Positions 41,997 to 51,153 of a DNA stretch of 64,000 bases are shown here, one piece after another. The DNA comes from Brucella pseudintermedia. Its GTDB lineage: Bacteria; Pseudomonadota; Alphaproteobacteria; Rhizobiales; Rhizobiaceae. Below the pieces are notes generated by a model. The model searched no databases. It saw only the letters and a program-made list of their open reading frames with translations, and had not been told where the DNA came from. Within the stretch, counting starts at the first letter, position 1; each line of letters starts with the position of its first letter. A program made the translations under genes and the position numbers. The DNA lies in NCBI RefSeq assembly GCF_042697365.1, contig NZ_CP137604.1, one strand, 5' to 3'.

Positions 41997-44894
41997 TCAA
42001 GCCGCCGCGGCATCCAGTTGTTCGCGGATCATGCGGGTCGCCTCATCCCTGCTCGTCGGCTGGCCGAACATGAAGCTCTGCACATATTCACAACCCATCT
42101 GACGAAGTTGAAGCGCGTCGCTTTCACTTTCAACGCCTTCGGTAACGACAGCAAGCCCAAGATCGTGCGCCATACTCACAATGGAGCGCAGCAGCGTGGC
42201 TTTCTGTGGCTGGTCCCCTTTCACAAAGGACCGGTCGATCTTGATGATATCGAATGGGAAGCGTGTCAGATAGGCGAGCGAGGAATAGCCGGTGCCAAAA
42301 TCGTCAAGCGACAGGCCGATGCCCATCGCCTTCAGGCGGGCAAGGACATGCGTGGACTGTTCCGGGTTTTCCATCAGGACGGATTCGGTCAGTTCGAGTT
42401 TCAGGCTGCCCGGATTGAGATGAATGCGGGAAAGCACCGAGCGGACATCATTGATGAGATCCTGACGGATGAGTTGCGTGGATGACAGATTGACCGAAAC
42501 GAAAAGGTCGAGTTTCGGGAACAGTTCCTGCCACGCAAAAAGATCCTCCGCAGCCCGTTGCATCGCAAACAAGCCAAGCTGGATGATAAGGCCGGAATTT
42601 TCCGCAATCGGAATGAATTCCGACGGCGAAATCGCGCCGCGACGAGGATGTTCCCAGCGCATAAGGGCTTCAAAACCGGCAATGGTGCCTTCATCAAGCT
42701 TGACGATCGGTTGATAGACGAGGCTGATTTCGTCGCGCTCCAGCGCACGCCGCAGATCGGATTCCAGTTGAAGCTTGTCGCTGCCGATGGCTCTGAATGC
42801 CGGACGAAATGGCTCGATACGATCGCCTCCGAAACGCTTTGCCTGATACATGGCAAGCTCGGCGTCCTTCACGAAGTCCTCGGCAGTCGTTGCCGTTTTT
42901 GTCCATGTAATCAGGCCGATGGACGATGTGAGAACGATTTCTCGTTTCGCATAGGCAATCGGAGCCCGCACGGCCTGACGGAGAGCTTCGGCGAAAGAGG
43001 CGATGCGCCCCGGATCGCTTTCGGAGGCCAGCAGCAGGCCGAACTGGTCGGACGAGAGGCGCGAGAGCGTATCCTGCGGCTTCATGAGGCGCGCCAGACG
43101 TCGCGAAATGGTGAGCAGGATCGTGTCGCCTGCCGACATGCCAAGGCTGTCATTGACCTGCTTGAAGCGGTCTATATCGATGATGAACACGGTTGGATGG
43201 AGATTGCTCTCGCCACGGGCCATGTTCATGACATTGCTGAGCCGGTCGAGGAACAGCTCGCGATTTGGAAGGCCGGTCAGGTTGTCGTGCACGGCGTCGT
43301 GCAGCAGGCGTTCTTCTGCCTTTTTCTGCTCCGTCACATTGACGAGCGTTCCAACACAACGCACCACTTCGCCATCCGAGCCGATGACCGGGCGGGCGCG
43401 AAGCGCATACCAGTGATAGTGACCGTCATTGGCGCGAAGCCGGAAAATCTGACCGATGCGTCCGCGCCGGTTTTCCAGAATGGCGTCGAGCGTGGAGCGG
43501 AACCGGTCACGGTCATCGGCATGCATGGCGGGAAGCCAGTTGCGCACCGGGCCTTGCAGGCTGCTGGCGGTATTGCCGAGATAATTGGCGATATCAGGTG
43601 TCGTTACCACGCGGTCGCGCGGCACGTCCCAATCCCATACGATGTCTCCCGCGCCAATGACGGCGAGAGCCTGTCGCTCCATGTCGGACAGAAGGCCCTG
43701 TTGCAGCGCTCCGCCTGCGAAGGCGTGCTGCATGACCGTAAAGCCGATCAGAAGTACGATCAGGACAAGGCCGCCGCCAAGAGCAGGCTGCACGATATCA
43801 TTATCGAGGCTGCCCGAAACCGTCATCCAGGCACCCAGCAACCATATGAGGGTGAGAAGCCAGGCTGGTATCAGCATGACGGCGCGATCATATCCCTTGA
43901 CCGCGAGATAACCGATGATGGCGACGCCGGACAGAACGGTTAGCGCCAGCGAGATGCGCGCAATGCCGGAAGCGACTGGCGGATCGAAAACGGCAACCCC
44001 CGCAAGGGCCAGCAGCCCTAGTACCCATGTCACCGCGCCATAGCTGAAATGGTCGTGCCAGCGGTTGAGATTGAGATAGGTGAACAGGAAAATCACGAGC
44101 GAGGCGGCGAGCGCCACTTCGGTGCCGGCACGCCAGATTTGCTCATTGCCCGGCGTTATCTCCATCAGCTTGTTCCAGAAGCCGAAATCCACGCAGATAT
44201 AGGCCAGAACGGCCCATGCAAGCGCGGCGGTGGCTGGGAACAGCGAAGTTCCCTTGACGACGAAAAGGATGGTCAGGAACAGGGCCAGCAGACCTGAAAT
44301 GCCAAGCAGGATGCCGCGATAGAGCGTGTAGGAATTGACCGCATCCTTGTAGGCTTCCGGCTCCCAGAGATAGAGCTGGGGCAGGTTGTGCGAGGACAGT
44401 TCGGCCACGAAAGTGACGACGCTGCCGGGATTGAGCGTGATGCGGAAAACGTCTGCATCGGCACTTGGCTGGCGGTCGAGCGCGAAGCCCTCGCTCGGCG
44501 TGATTGATGCAATGCGGGGAGAACCGAGATCGGGCCAGATAACGCCGGAGCCGACGAGACGGAAATGCGGAGCCACGATCAGGCGATCGATCTGTTCATC
44601 GGTCGGATTTGCAATCGAAAAAGCGGCCCAGTCGCCGGATGCCTTGCTGTTCTGGTCGGCCTGCACTTCGATGCGGCGGACAATGCCGTCAGGACCGGGC
44701 GCTGTCGACACCTGCACGCTTTCACCCTTGTTGCGCAGAACTTCGACAGCGCGGGAGAGGTCGAGGGCGGTATCTTCCTTGGAAATCTTGATTGGTTCGA
44801 TGGCCGATGCCTGTATGGCCGAAACGGTCAGAAAAACCATCAATGCCAGAAACCGCACCCCGGCAAAAAGCCACTTGTCCGCAAAACCCGTCAC
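41997..44894 (-). CDS. 7TM-PAS-(degenerate GGDEF)-EAL signalling protein, putative c-di-GMP phosphodiesterase
   Basis: The 965-residue protein has a signal peptide (cleavage near 31), a periplasmic 7TMR-DISMED2-like domain (about 35-180), seven membrane helices (about 190-395), a PAS domain (410-525, with WDWDVPRDRV and YHWYALRARPV), a GGDEF domain whose active motif is SSDQF (614-618), and an EAL domain with FEALMRW (742-744), DDFGTGYSSL and intact metal-binding acids. The GGDEF part should be inactive as a cyclase, so it most likely degrades c-di-GMP or senses GTP. The ATG overlaps the GNAT gene stop (ATGA). From recalled gene order it may correspond to Brucella BpdB; this is tentative. Confidence 0.85.
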   Translation of the reverse strand: MTGFADKWLFAGVRFLALMVFLTVSAIQASAIEPIKISKEDTALDLSRAVEVLRNKGESVQVSTAPGPDGIVRRIEVQADQNSKASGDWAAFSIANPTDEQIDRLIVAPHFRLVGSGVIWPDLGSPRIASITPSEGFALDRQPSADADVFRITLNPGSVVTFVAELSSHNLPQLYLWEPEAYKDAVNSYTLYRGILLGISGLLALFLTILFVVKGTSLFPATAALAWAVLAYICVDFGFWNKLMEITPGNEQIWRAGTEVALAASLVIFLFTYLNLNRWHDHFSYGAVTWVLGLLALAGVAVFDPPVASGIARISLALTVLSGVAIIGYLAVKGYDRAVMLIPAWLLTLIWLLGAWMTVSGSLDNDIVQPALGGGLVLIVLLIGFTVMQHAFAGGALQQGLLSDMERQALAVIGAGDIVWDWDVPRDRVVTTPDIANYLGNTASSLQGPVRNWLPAMHADDRDRFRSTLDAILENRRGRIGQIFRLRANDGHYHWYALRARPVIGSDGEVVRCVGTLVNVTEQKKAEERLLHDAVHDNLTGLPNRELFLDRLSNVMNMARGESNLHPTVFIIDIDRFKQVNDSLGMSAGDTILLTISRRLARLMKPQDTLSRLSSDQFGLLLASESDPGRIASFAEALRQAVRAPIAYAKREIVLTSSIGLITWTKTATTAEDFVKDAELAMYQAKRFGGDRIEPFRPAFRAIGSDKLQLESDLRRALERDEISLVYQPIVKLDEGTIAGFEALMRWEHPRRGAISPSEFIPIAENSGLIIQLGLFAMQRAAEDLFAWQELFPKLDLFVSVNLSSTQLIRQDLINDVRSVLSRIHLNPGSLKLELTESVLMENPEQSTHVLARLKAMGIGLSLDDFGTGYSSLAYLTRFPFDIIKIDRSFVKGDQPQKATLLRSIVSMAHDLGLAVVTEGVESESDALQLRQMGCEYVQSFMFGQPTSRDEATRMIREQLDAAAA

Positions 44895-45511
44895 GAGCGT
44901 CCAACCTTGCCATTGATCATGCGGCTATCCGTCATACGTTTGTCGCTTTCTATAAGGGCAAAAAGCAGGTGGTCCTGCCAGAAGCCATTTATCTTGAGAT
45001 AGGAACGCAACAGTCCTTCTCTCTCAAATCCGGCTTTTTCGAGAAGCCGTATCGAGCGCACATTGTGAGGGATACAGGCTGCTTCAATCCGGTGCAACCG
45101 CAGTTGGTCGAATGCGAAGGGGATAACCAGCGACAGCGCTTCCGTCATATAGCCCTTGCCGGCATGGGGCGCGCCGCTCCAGTAGCCGATCATGCCGCTC
45201 TGGCCTACGCCGCGCCGGATATTGCCGAGCGTTATGCCGCCGACAAGTGTGTTGTCGCTGTTGCGAAACACAAAAAACGGATAACCGGTTCCGGCTGCTA
45301 TTTCATCCTGGAAACGGCGCATTCGGTGGCGAAAAGCGCTCTTGGTCAGGTCGTCTTCGGGCCAGGTCGGCTCCCACGGCGTGAGAAAGGCACGGCTTTG
45401 CTCGCGTAGGCTGGCCCAGCTGGCGAAATCGCTCATCATCGGCTCGCGCAGATAAATGCGCTGTCCACGCAGGACGGCGGGATTGCTTCTACGGAAGGGC
45501 AGGCCGATCAT
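44891..45511 (-). CDS. GNAT acetyltransferase of the RimJ/RimL type
   Basis: The 206-residue protein has QRIYLREPMMSDFASWASLR near 15, GGITLGNIRRGVGQSGMIGY near 95, the acetyl-CoA loop GKGYMTEALSLVIPFAF near 125 and RIEAACIPHNVRSIRLLEKAGF near 148. RimJ/L enzymes acetylate protein N-termini; the target here is unknown. The leader just upstream (45518-45610) is taken up by a purine/pyrimidine hairpin element, so its translation may be affected by that structure. Confidence 0.87.
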   Translation of the reverse strand: MIGLPFRRSNPAVLRGQRIYLREPMMSDFASWASLREQSRAFLTPWEPTWPEDDLTKSAFRHRMRRFQDEIAAGTGYPFFVFRNSDNTLVGGITLGNIRRGVGQSGMIGYWSGAPHAGKGYMTEALSLVIPFAFDQLRLHRIEAACIPHNVRSIRLLEKAGFEREGLLRSYLKINGFWQDHLLFALIESDKRMTDSRMINGKVGRS

Positions 45512-45520
45512 GACAGCCTT

Positions 45521-45613
45521 AGGGGAGTAAGGGGGTAGGGGAATAAGGGAATAGGAAAAACAAGATGTTCAACGTCACATACTCCCCTATTCCCCTACTC
45601 ACTTATTCCCTTA
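45521..45613. repeat. HOOF-Print-related hairpin element, copy 3
   Basis: Left arm of AGGGGAGTAAGG-type repeats (45521-45555) and right arm of ACTCCCCTATTCCCCTACTC type (45580-45613) are nearly complementary over about 30 bases. The element overlaps the stop codon of the M16 protease gene and ends about ten bases from the GNAT start. Confidence 0.7.
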
Positions 45614-46903
45614 GACAGCAATTTTCCTCGCATGCGCGCTGGTCGAAAGTGCATCCGACAGCCCATCGAAGCTCATCAGTCGTCCAACTGGTCCGACGCC
45701 GGCAATAGTGGGCTTGCTGTCGAGGAACAGGCGTCCGGCCAGATCGGTAAGCCGCTGTGGTGTGATCAGCGAGAGACGGTCCATCAATTCGCTGTTTTCA
45801 ACGGGGCGGCCATAAAGCAGGAACTGACGCGCGATTTGTCCGGCTCTGCTTGCAGCACTTTCCTGCGACATGAGAAGGCTTGCACGATACTGGGCACGGG
45901 CGCGGTCCACTTCCTCCAGGCTGATGGAGTCGGCAGCCTTGTGCAGTTCATCAATCAGAACCGGTACGAGTTCCACCAGTTCGTCGCGGCCCGTTGCAGC
46001 GTGAATCCCGAACAAACCGGTATCCGAGAAACCCCAATGGAAGGCATAGACGGAATAACAGAGCCCGCGCTTCTCGCGCACTTCCTGGAACAGGCGCGAG
46101 GACATGCCGCCGCCGAGAACCATGGAAAGAAGCTGTGAAGCATAGAAATCGCGCACATGATAGGCGCGTCCCTCGAAGCCGATCAGAACCTGCGCATCCA
46201 TGAGTTCACGATTTTCACGGAAATCGCCGCCGACATAATGGGCGAGGTCGAGCGTGGGGGCAGTATTATGGGCGCGGAAACCGCCGAGGCGTTTTTCCAC
46301 TTCCTTCACGAAGGCATCGTGATCCACGCCGCCAGCAGCCGTCACGACCATACGGTCGGCACTGTACTGCTCGTCCATATATTGGCGCAGATCGTCGGAG
46401 GTGAAAGACATGACCGTTTCAGGCTCGCCGAGAATAGCGCGTCCAATCGGCTGATGACGATAGGCTGTTTCGGTGAAACGGTCGAAGACGATATCGTCGG
46501 GCGTGTCGTGCGCCGCGCCGATCTCCTGCATGATCACCTGCTTCTCGCGCTCCAGTTCGGCCTCATCGAATTTGGAGGCCGTCAGGATGTCTGACAGAAT
46601 GTCGATGGCCAGGGGTACGTCATTGCGCAGCACGCGCGCATAATAGGAAGTGGTCTCGACGCTGGTGGCGGCATTGATCTCGCCGCCGACATTCTCGATA
46701 TCCGATGCAATTTGCCAGGCTGAGCGGTTTTCGGTTCCCTTGAATGCCATATGCTCGAGAAGATGAGCAATGCCATGCCTGTCGGCAGCTTCGTTTCGTG
46801 CCCCGGCCTTGACCCATATTCCAAGCGCTACGCTTTCAACGTGGGACATCGTATCGGTGGCTATCGTCAATCCGTTGGAAAGACGCGTTACTTCAACACC
46901 CAT
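45611..46903 (-). CDS. M16-family zinc metalloprotease (mitochondrial processing peptidase beta-like)
   Basis: The 430-residue protein has the inverted zinc motif HLLEH in GIAHLLEHMAFKGTENRS near residue 47 and the downstream Glu near 124 (EREKQVIMQEIGAA). The C-terminal domain contains GGGMSSRLFQEVREKRGLCYSV split near 285-300. Alphaproteobacterial homologues are the closest bacterial kin of mitochondrial processing peptidase. The ATG at 46903 is preceded by GGGAG at ten bases. It is encoded 55 bases downstream of thrC, as is usual in Rhizobiales. Confidence 0.92.
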   Translation of the reverse strand: MGVEVTRLSNGLTIATDTMSHVESVALGIWVKAGARNEAADRHGIAHLLEHMAFKGTENRSAWQIASDIENVGGEINAATSVETTSYYARVLRNDVPLAIDILSDILTASKFDEAELEREKQVIMQEIGAAHDTPDDIVFDRFTETAYRHQPIGRAILGEPETVMSFTSDDLRQYMDEQYSADRMVVTAAGGVDHDAFVKEVEKRLGGFRAHNTAPTLDLAHYVGGDFRENRELMDAQVLIGFEGRAYHVRDFYASQLLSMVLGGGMSSRLFQEVREKRGLCYSVYAFHWGFSDTGLFGIHAATGRDELVELVPVLIDELHKAADSISLEEVDRARAQYRASLLMSQESAASRAGQIARQFLLYGRPVENSELMDRLSLITPQRLTDLAGRLFLDSKPTIAGVGPVGRLMSFDGLSDALSTSAHARKIAV

Positions 46904-46958
46904 AAGCAAACTGCTCCCTGCATTCCCGCTCTGGTTCTCGTCTCGGAGCCCGGTCTTT

Positions 46959-48350
46959 TTAAGCTCTCGAATGGCGGCGAACGTATTCTTCCACGATTTT
47001 CAGGTCGTTGTGAAGAACTGTGAAGTTTTCTTTTCGTTGCATCAAGTCAGAAAGCCACGTTGGAAGCTGCGGTTCGACGCCGCTGGCAGCTTTAACCGCA
47101 TCGGGGAATTTGGCCGGATGTGCAGTTGCAAGAACAACCATCGGCACCGCACTAGACTGATTTTCGCGAGCGACCTTCACACCGATTGCCGAGTGGGGGT
47201 CGAGCAGGTAGCCGTCCGCTTCAAGCACGGATTTGATCGTGTCCGCGGTTTCTTCAACGGTGGATCGGCCAGCGGAAAATTCGCTGCGGATTCCCGCAAG
47301 CGGCTTTTCAGAGATCGTGAAGCCGCCAGACTGTTTCAGGCTTTCCATCAGGCCGCGCAAAGCTGCTGCATCGCGTCCATGTGCCTCAAACAGGAGCCGT
47401 TCGAAGTTCGAGGAAATCTGGATATCCATTGACGGCGAGGTGGTCTGTGCGACGCCGCGCATTTCATACGCGCCGGTTTCGAGCGTACGCGAGAGAATGT
47501 CGTTATCGTTGGTGGCTATAATCAGCCGGTCGATGGGCAATCCCATGCGCTTGGCGACGTAGCCCGCGAAAATATCGCCGAAATTGCCGGTCGGTACCGT
47601 AAAGGATACGGCGCGATCCGGTGCGCCGAGGCTTAGCGCCGCCGTAAAATAATAGACGACCTGCGGCATGATGCGCGCCCAGTTGATCGAGTTCACGCCC
47701 GAAAGCGAAAGCGCATCGCGGAACTGAAGGTCGTTGAACATGCCTTTCACGAGGTTCTGGCAATCGTCGAAATTGCCTTCGATGGAAAGGGCATGGACGT
47801 TTGAGAAACCGGATGACGTCATCTGGCGCTGCTGCACCGGGGATACGCGGCCGTTCGGGAACAGGATGAAGATATCCGTATTGTCCCGGCCGCCGAAAGC
47901 CTCGATTGCCGCGCCGCCTGTATCGCCGGATGTGGCCCCGACGATGGTGGCCCGTTCGCCGCGCTGCGCCAGAACATAGTCCATCATGCGAGCGAGAAGC
48001 TGCATGGCCACGTCCTTGAAGGCAAGCGTCGGGCCATGGAAAAGTTCTAGCACGAATTCATTCGCGCCAGTCTGGACCAGTGGGCAGACCGCATCGTGAC
48101 GGAAGGTGCCATAGGCTTCATGCACCATGCGACGGAAATCCGAATGCGGGATTTCGCCATCGACAAAAGGAGTGAGCACCGCCAGCGCAATATCCACATA
48201 GGATTTTCCGCGCAGCTCACGGATCTGTTCTGGCGAAAACTGGGGATAATCCTGCGGCAGATAGAGACCGCCATCCCGGGCCAGACCGGCGAGCAATGCA
48301 TCGCTGAATCCCAGAACGGGTGCTTCCCCACGCGTGCTTACATATTTCAT
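46959..48350 (-). CDS. thrC: Threonine synthase
   Basis: The 463-residue PLP enzyme has MKYVSTRGEAPVLGF at the start, the PLP lysine in GPTLAFKDVAMQLLARMMDY near 112, and the phosphate loop IVGATSGDTGGAAIEAFGGRD minus ends near 145. It converts O-phosphohomoserine (from ThrB) into threonine. The ATG at 48350 gives the standard N-terminus; an ATG five codons upstream is less likely. Confidence 0.95.
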   Translation of the reverse strand: MKYVSTRGEAPVLGFSDALLAGLARDGGLYLPQDYPQFSPEQIRELRGKSYVDIALAVLTPFVDGEIPHSDFRRMVHEAYGTFRHDAVCPLVQTGANEFVLELFHGPTLAFKDVAMQLLARMMDYVLAQRGERATIVGATSGDTGGAAIEAFGGRDNTDIFILFPNGRVSPVQQRQMTSSGFSNVHALSIEGNFDDCQNLVKGMFNDLQFRDALSLSGVNSINWARIMPQVVYYFTAALSLGAPDRAVSFTVPTGNFGDIFAGYVAKRMGLPIDRLIIATNDNDILSRTLETGAYEMRGVAQTTSPSMDIQISSNFERLLFEAHGRDAAALRGLMESLKQSGGFTISEKPLAGIRSEFSAGRSTVEETADTIKSVLEADGYLLDPHSAIGVKVARENQSSAVPMVVLATAHPAKFPDAVKAASGVEPQLPTWLSDLMQRKENFTVLHNDLKIVEEYVRRHSRA

Positions 48351-48547
48351 TTCTTGGGCCTTCATTTCAGATCGGCGCGGTTTTGAGCCGCGTAATGCAA
48401 TAGAGCCTCCCTAAAAAAGCCGCAAGGTTTTAAAGCATGTTGATATGGATGGGGTTGCTCTCGGGAGCAAAAAACGGGAAAACACCATCGCGCTACACGC
48501 ATGTGTGATGTAGAAGACAGGTTGATCAGTGCAGGGAAGCCCGCTTT

Positions 48548-49138
48548 ATGCAAACAGCACCACAGAATCGTTCATCGTTGTTTCCAGTCTTTGCAACGGT
48601 TTTGCTCGCAGCCCTCGCAGGCTGCACGACCAGTGGCACTGATAAGGCCGCCAACGGAGCCTCAGGCTCTTCCTTGACCGCGTCCGCTGCTTCCGGCGAT
48701 CAGCGCGTTAAGGAATCCGAGCTTCGCGCTTTCTGCCCCTCGGTGACGCTGCGAGACGGCACGGCCTTCTTCAACACATATGAAAAGGGCGGCGACAAGG
48801 ATCCGGCACGCGTGATTTATCAGGCGGCGCTGACCGACACCACTCGCGCTTGCCAGTATGGCGCCGGGACCATGACGATCGATGTTGCTGCAGCGGGCAA
48901 GGTTGTTCCCGGTCCAAAATACAAGAACGGCACCATCACCATGCCGATCCGTGTCGCTGTCCGTCAGGGTGATCAGGTGATCTATTCGAAGCTGCACAAG
49001 CAGGCGGTGACGATAGCGAATGCAGGCAGCGCAACGCAGTTCGTTTTCAACGACAAGGCAATCACGGTGCCGATGACGGATCAGAAGAATATCCAGATTT
49101 TCATTGGTTTCGACGAAGGGCCTTACAATACGAAGTAG
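48548..49138 (+). CDS. Putative outer-membrane lipoprotein of unknown function
   Basis: The 196-residue protein has a lipoprotein signal with the lipobox LAGC (ATVLLAALAGCTTSGTDKA, Cys near 26), a short Ser/Ala linker, and a compact domain with CPSVTLRDGTAFFNTYEKGG near 61 and CQYGAGTMTIDVAAAGKVV near 98. The two cysteines may pair. It resembles uncharacterised rhizobial lipoproteins; no function can be assigned. It has its own terminator and is transcribed away from thrC. Confidence 0.75.
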   Translation: MQTAPQNRSSLFPVFATVLLAALAGCTTSGTDKAANGASGSSLTASAASGDQRVKESELRAFCPSVTLRDGTAFFNTYEKGGDKDPARVIYQAALTDTTRACQYGAGTMTIDVAAAGKVVPGPKYKNGTITMPIRVAVRQGDQVIYSKLHKQAVTIANAGSATQFVFNDKAITVPMTDQKNIQIFIGFDEGPYNTK

Positions 49139-49182
49139 GAGCTGCGGCGATAGACGCCGTGTGATCAGCAAATCCTTGAAGC

Positions 49183-49210
49183 GGCGCGCTGAGGCATATC
49201 TCGGCGCGCC
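49183..49210 (+). terminator. Intrinsic terminator of the lipoprotein gene
   Basis: An 11-base stem GGCGCGCTGAG / CTCGGCGCGCC (one G-U pair) with a six-base loop, followed by CTTTTAAATT, 45 bases past the stop. Confidence 0.8.
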
Positions 49211-49444
49211 CTTTTAAATTGGAATTTATGAAACTCGCTATATTTTGCCGCCTATATTAAGGTTAACTTATTTATTAATGAAATGACGCCGATATAGAAT
49301 CGTATTTTAATTTTAACAGGGTATTAATTACAGTTTCACATGTATTCATTTGAATACTTATTTCATGTTATGGTTTCCGATATTTGGGTTTATCGCGTCA
49401 ACAATGAACAGAGGCGATAAGCCCCTAAGCACACTGTGATTTAT
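49211..49444 (+). promoter_or_regulatory. AT-rich control region of the CSS-EAL gene with CtrA box and palindrome
   Basis: This AT-rich stretch contains TTAACAGGGTATTAA (49313-49327), an exact match to the alphaproteobacterial CtrA site TTAA-N7-TTAA, and a perfect palindrome GTATTCA-TT-TGAATAC (49342-49357). Both lie upstream of the EAL gene at 49537; the downstream part of the leader is occupied by a repeat. No gene is supported between 49139 and 49536. Confidence 0.6.
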
Positions 49445-49521
49445 TAGAGCATTTCCGACAAAGATGTGAAACAAACAGTTAGGGCGGTTTCGACGTTTCA
49501 GCTAAAGCAGGGACCGCTCTT
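49445..49521. repeat. Bru-RS/RIME-like palindromic repeat, copy 5 (short)
   Basis: It starts TAGAGCATTTCCGACAAAG and ends GGACCGCTCT, 77 bases, with GTGAAAC replacing the full core. It ends 15 bases before the CSS-EAL start, so it lies in the leader of that mRNA. Confidence 0.65.
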
Positions 49522-49536
49522 GGGGGCAAGGATCAC

Positions 49537-51153
49537 ATGCGATTTGATCGCAGTAAAAGGCTGAAACCTTTTCCGCTTATTTTGCTTTTAATGCTGTTTC
49601 TCGGCGCGGCTTTCGGCCAGTGGGTGGGAAATAGATTTAGAATAATGGATGAAGAGCGGCACATGGATATTTACATGTCCGCATTGCTTGTTCATGCCAG
49701 CCGTCTCGGCACTTCGGCCCGTGATACAATTGACGCGGCCAACCGTTCACCATTTGAAATGTGTTCGGCGCAGGAAATGGCCTATCTGCGCAAGCTGGTA
49801 TTTTCCGCATATCATATCAAGGATATAGGCCGGCTCAGTGATGATCGCCTGATTTGCTCGACGCTTCTCAGCTATATTCAGGATCAACCAAAGCGTTCCC
49901 CTGCCGATATCAATTTGAAGGACGGCACCTATGTCTATGGCGAGCGATCCCTGATCACGCCAGGCAGCCGTGGCTTCGTAATAGGTAAAGGCGCAGCAAA
50001 CGTTGTTTTGAGTTCGGCTGCATTCGACCTGCTACACACACCCCAATACAGCTTTGCCGTGTATATGCGGGATGCCGAACGCAAGCATTTCGCGCGCCTG
50101 TATGATTATCGCTCCGGCGATTATCCAACTCCCGATTTCACCAATCTCGGACGGCAATACGATGTGTTAAGCAACGCCATCAAGGAATATCGCTGCGACG
50201 ACAAAACGGGTATTTGCGTCGCTCTTGAAGCGAAAATAGACAAGTCCAGCCGGTCCGCCCGGTGGAAGTCCTTTTTCGCCACCAGTCTTGGATTGTTCGC
50301 TGGAGCGACCCTTGGCCTGGGCTGGTTTGCTTACCACAATCGCGAACAGCCTTTGGCTTCCATGCTTAATCAGGCGCTGAATGCCAAACAGCTGGAGGTG
50401 GTCTATCAGCCGGTAGTCAATGTGGAGGACGCCAAACTCACCGGTTTCGAGGCACTGTTGCGCTGGCAGTTGCATACCGGAGACATGATTCCGCCTGACG
50501 TATTTATTGCCGAAGCGGAGGAAAAGGGCATGGCAGGAAGGGTCACGGCCTATGTCGTGGACCGGGTTTTGGACGACATGGGGGATTTGTTGCGCCTCAA
50601 CCAGAATATTCAGATCAATATCAACATTACTGCGAGCGATGTTCAGGGGTCTGCGTTTCAGAAATCCATCCAGGCGAAACTGGCTGGCGCGGGCGTCAAT
50701 CCCCGTCAGATCGGACTTGAGTTGACCGAACGAACGGCGGTGGATTTCTCGAAGGCGTCGGAAGGCATCAGGCAACTGCGTGAGCATGGGCACAAGGTTT
50801 ACATTGACGACTTCGGAACGGGCTATTCAAGCCTTTCCTATCTGGGCGAGCTGCAGATCGATGCGATCAAGATAGATAAGGCCTTCACCCGCACCGTCTG
50901 TGCGGACGGAGATATGGTGTCGATCGTTCCGGAGATCATTTCGATGGCGCTGCAGCACGGTCTTGGCATCGTGGTTGAAGGTATCGAAACGGAAGCGCAG
51001 GCCGATTATTTTCGCAAAATGAACACGCCGATGACGGCGCAAGGCTGGTTCTATGGAAAACCTCTGCCAGCAGGCGATGCGGTTGCGCTGCTGTTGGGGC
51101 GTTCATCGAAAGCCGGACGGAAGCGCGGCAAAACGTTGAAGGAAAAAGCCTGA
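49537..51153 (+). CDS. CSS-motif EAL protein, putative redox-controlled c-di-GMP phosphodiesterase
   Basis: The 538-residue protein has two membrane helices (about 12-28 and 248-265) around a periplasmic CSS-type domain with four cysteines (C76 in MCSAQE, C107 in LICST, C220, C227). The cytoplasmic EAL domain follows with FEALLRW (305-307), ELTERTAVDF and DDFGTGYSSLSYL. In E. coli PdeC-type proteins, periplasmic disulfide formation by Dsb enzymes controls this output. All EAL metal ligands that I can check are present, so it is likely active. From recalled gene order it may match Brucella BpdA, a phosphodiesterase affecting flagellar genes and virulence; this is tentative. Confidence 0.85.
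   Translation: MRFDRSKRLKPFPLILLLMLFLGAAFGQWVGNRFRIMDEERHMDIYMSALLVHASRLGTSARDTIDAANRSPFEMCSAQEMAYLRKLVFSAYHIKDIGRLSDDRLICSTLLSYIQDQPKRSPADINLKDGTYVYGERSLITPGSRGFVIGKGAANVVLSSAAFDLLHTPQYSFAVYMRDAERKHFARLYDYRSGDYPTPDFTNLGRQYDVLSNAIKEYRCDDKTGICVALEAKIDKSSRSARWKSFFATSLGLFAGATLGLGWFAYHNREQPLASMLNQALNAKQLEVVYQPVVNVEDAKLTGFEALLRWQLHTGDMIPPDVFIAEAEEKGMAGRVTAYVVDRVLDDMGDLLRLNQNIQININITASDVQGSAFQKSIQAKLAGAGVNPRQIGLELTERTAVDFSKASEGIRQLREHGHKVYIDDFGTGYSSLSYLGELQIDAIKIDKAFTRTVCADGDMVSIVPEIISMALQHGLGIVVEGIETEAQADYFRKMNTPMTAQGWFYGKPLPAGDAVALLLGRSSKAGRKRGKTLKEKA

Noticed and set aside
42558..43943. A 461-codon plus-strand frame opposite the GGDEF/EAL gene
   Set aside because: Shadow of a recognisable five-domain signalling protein; no ribosome site or known domain.
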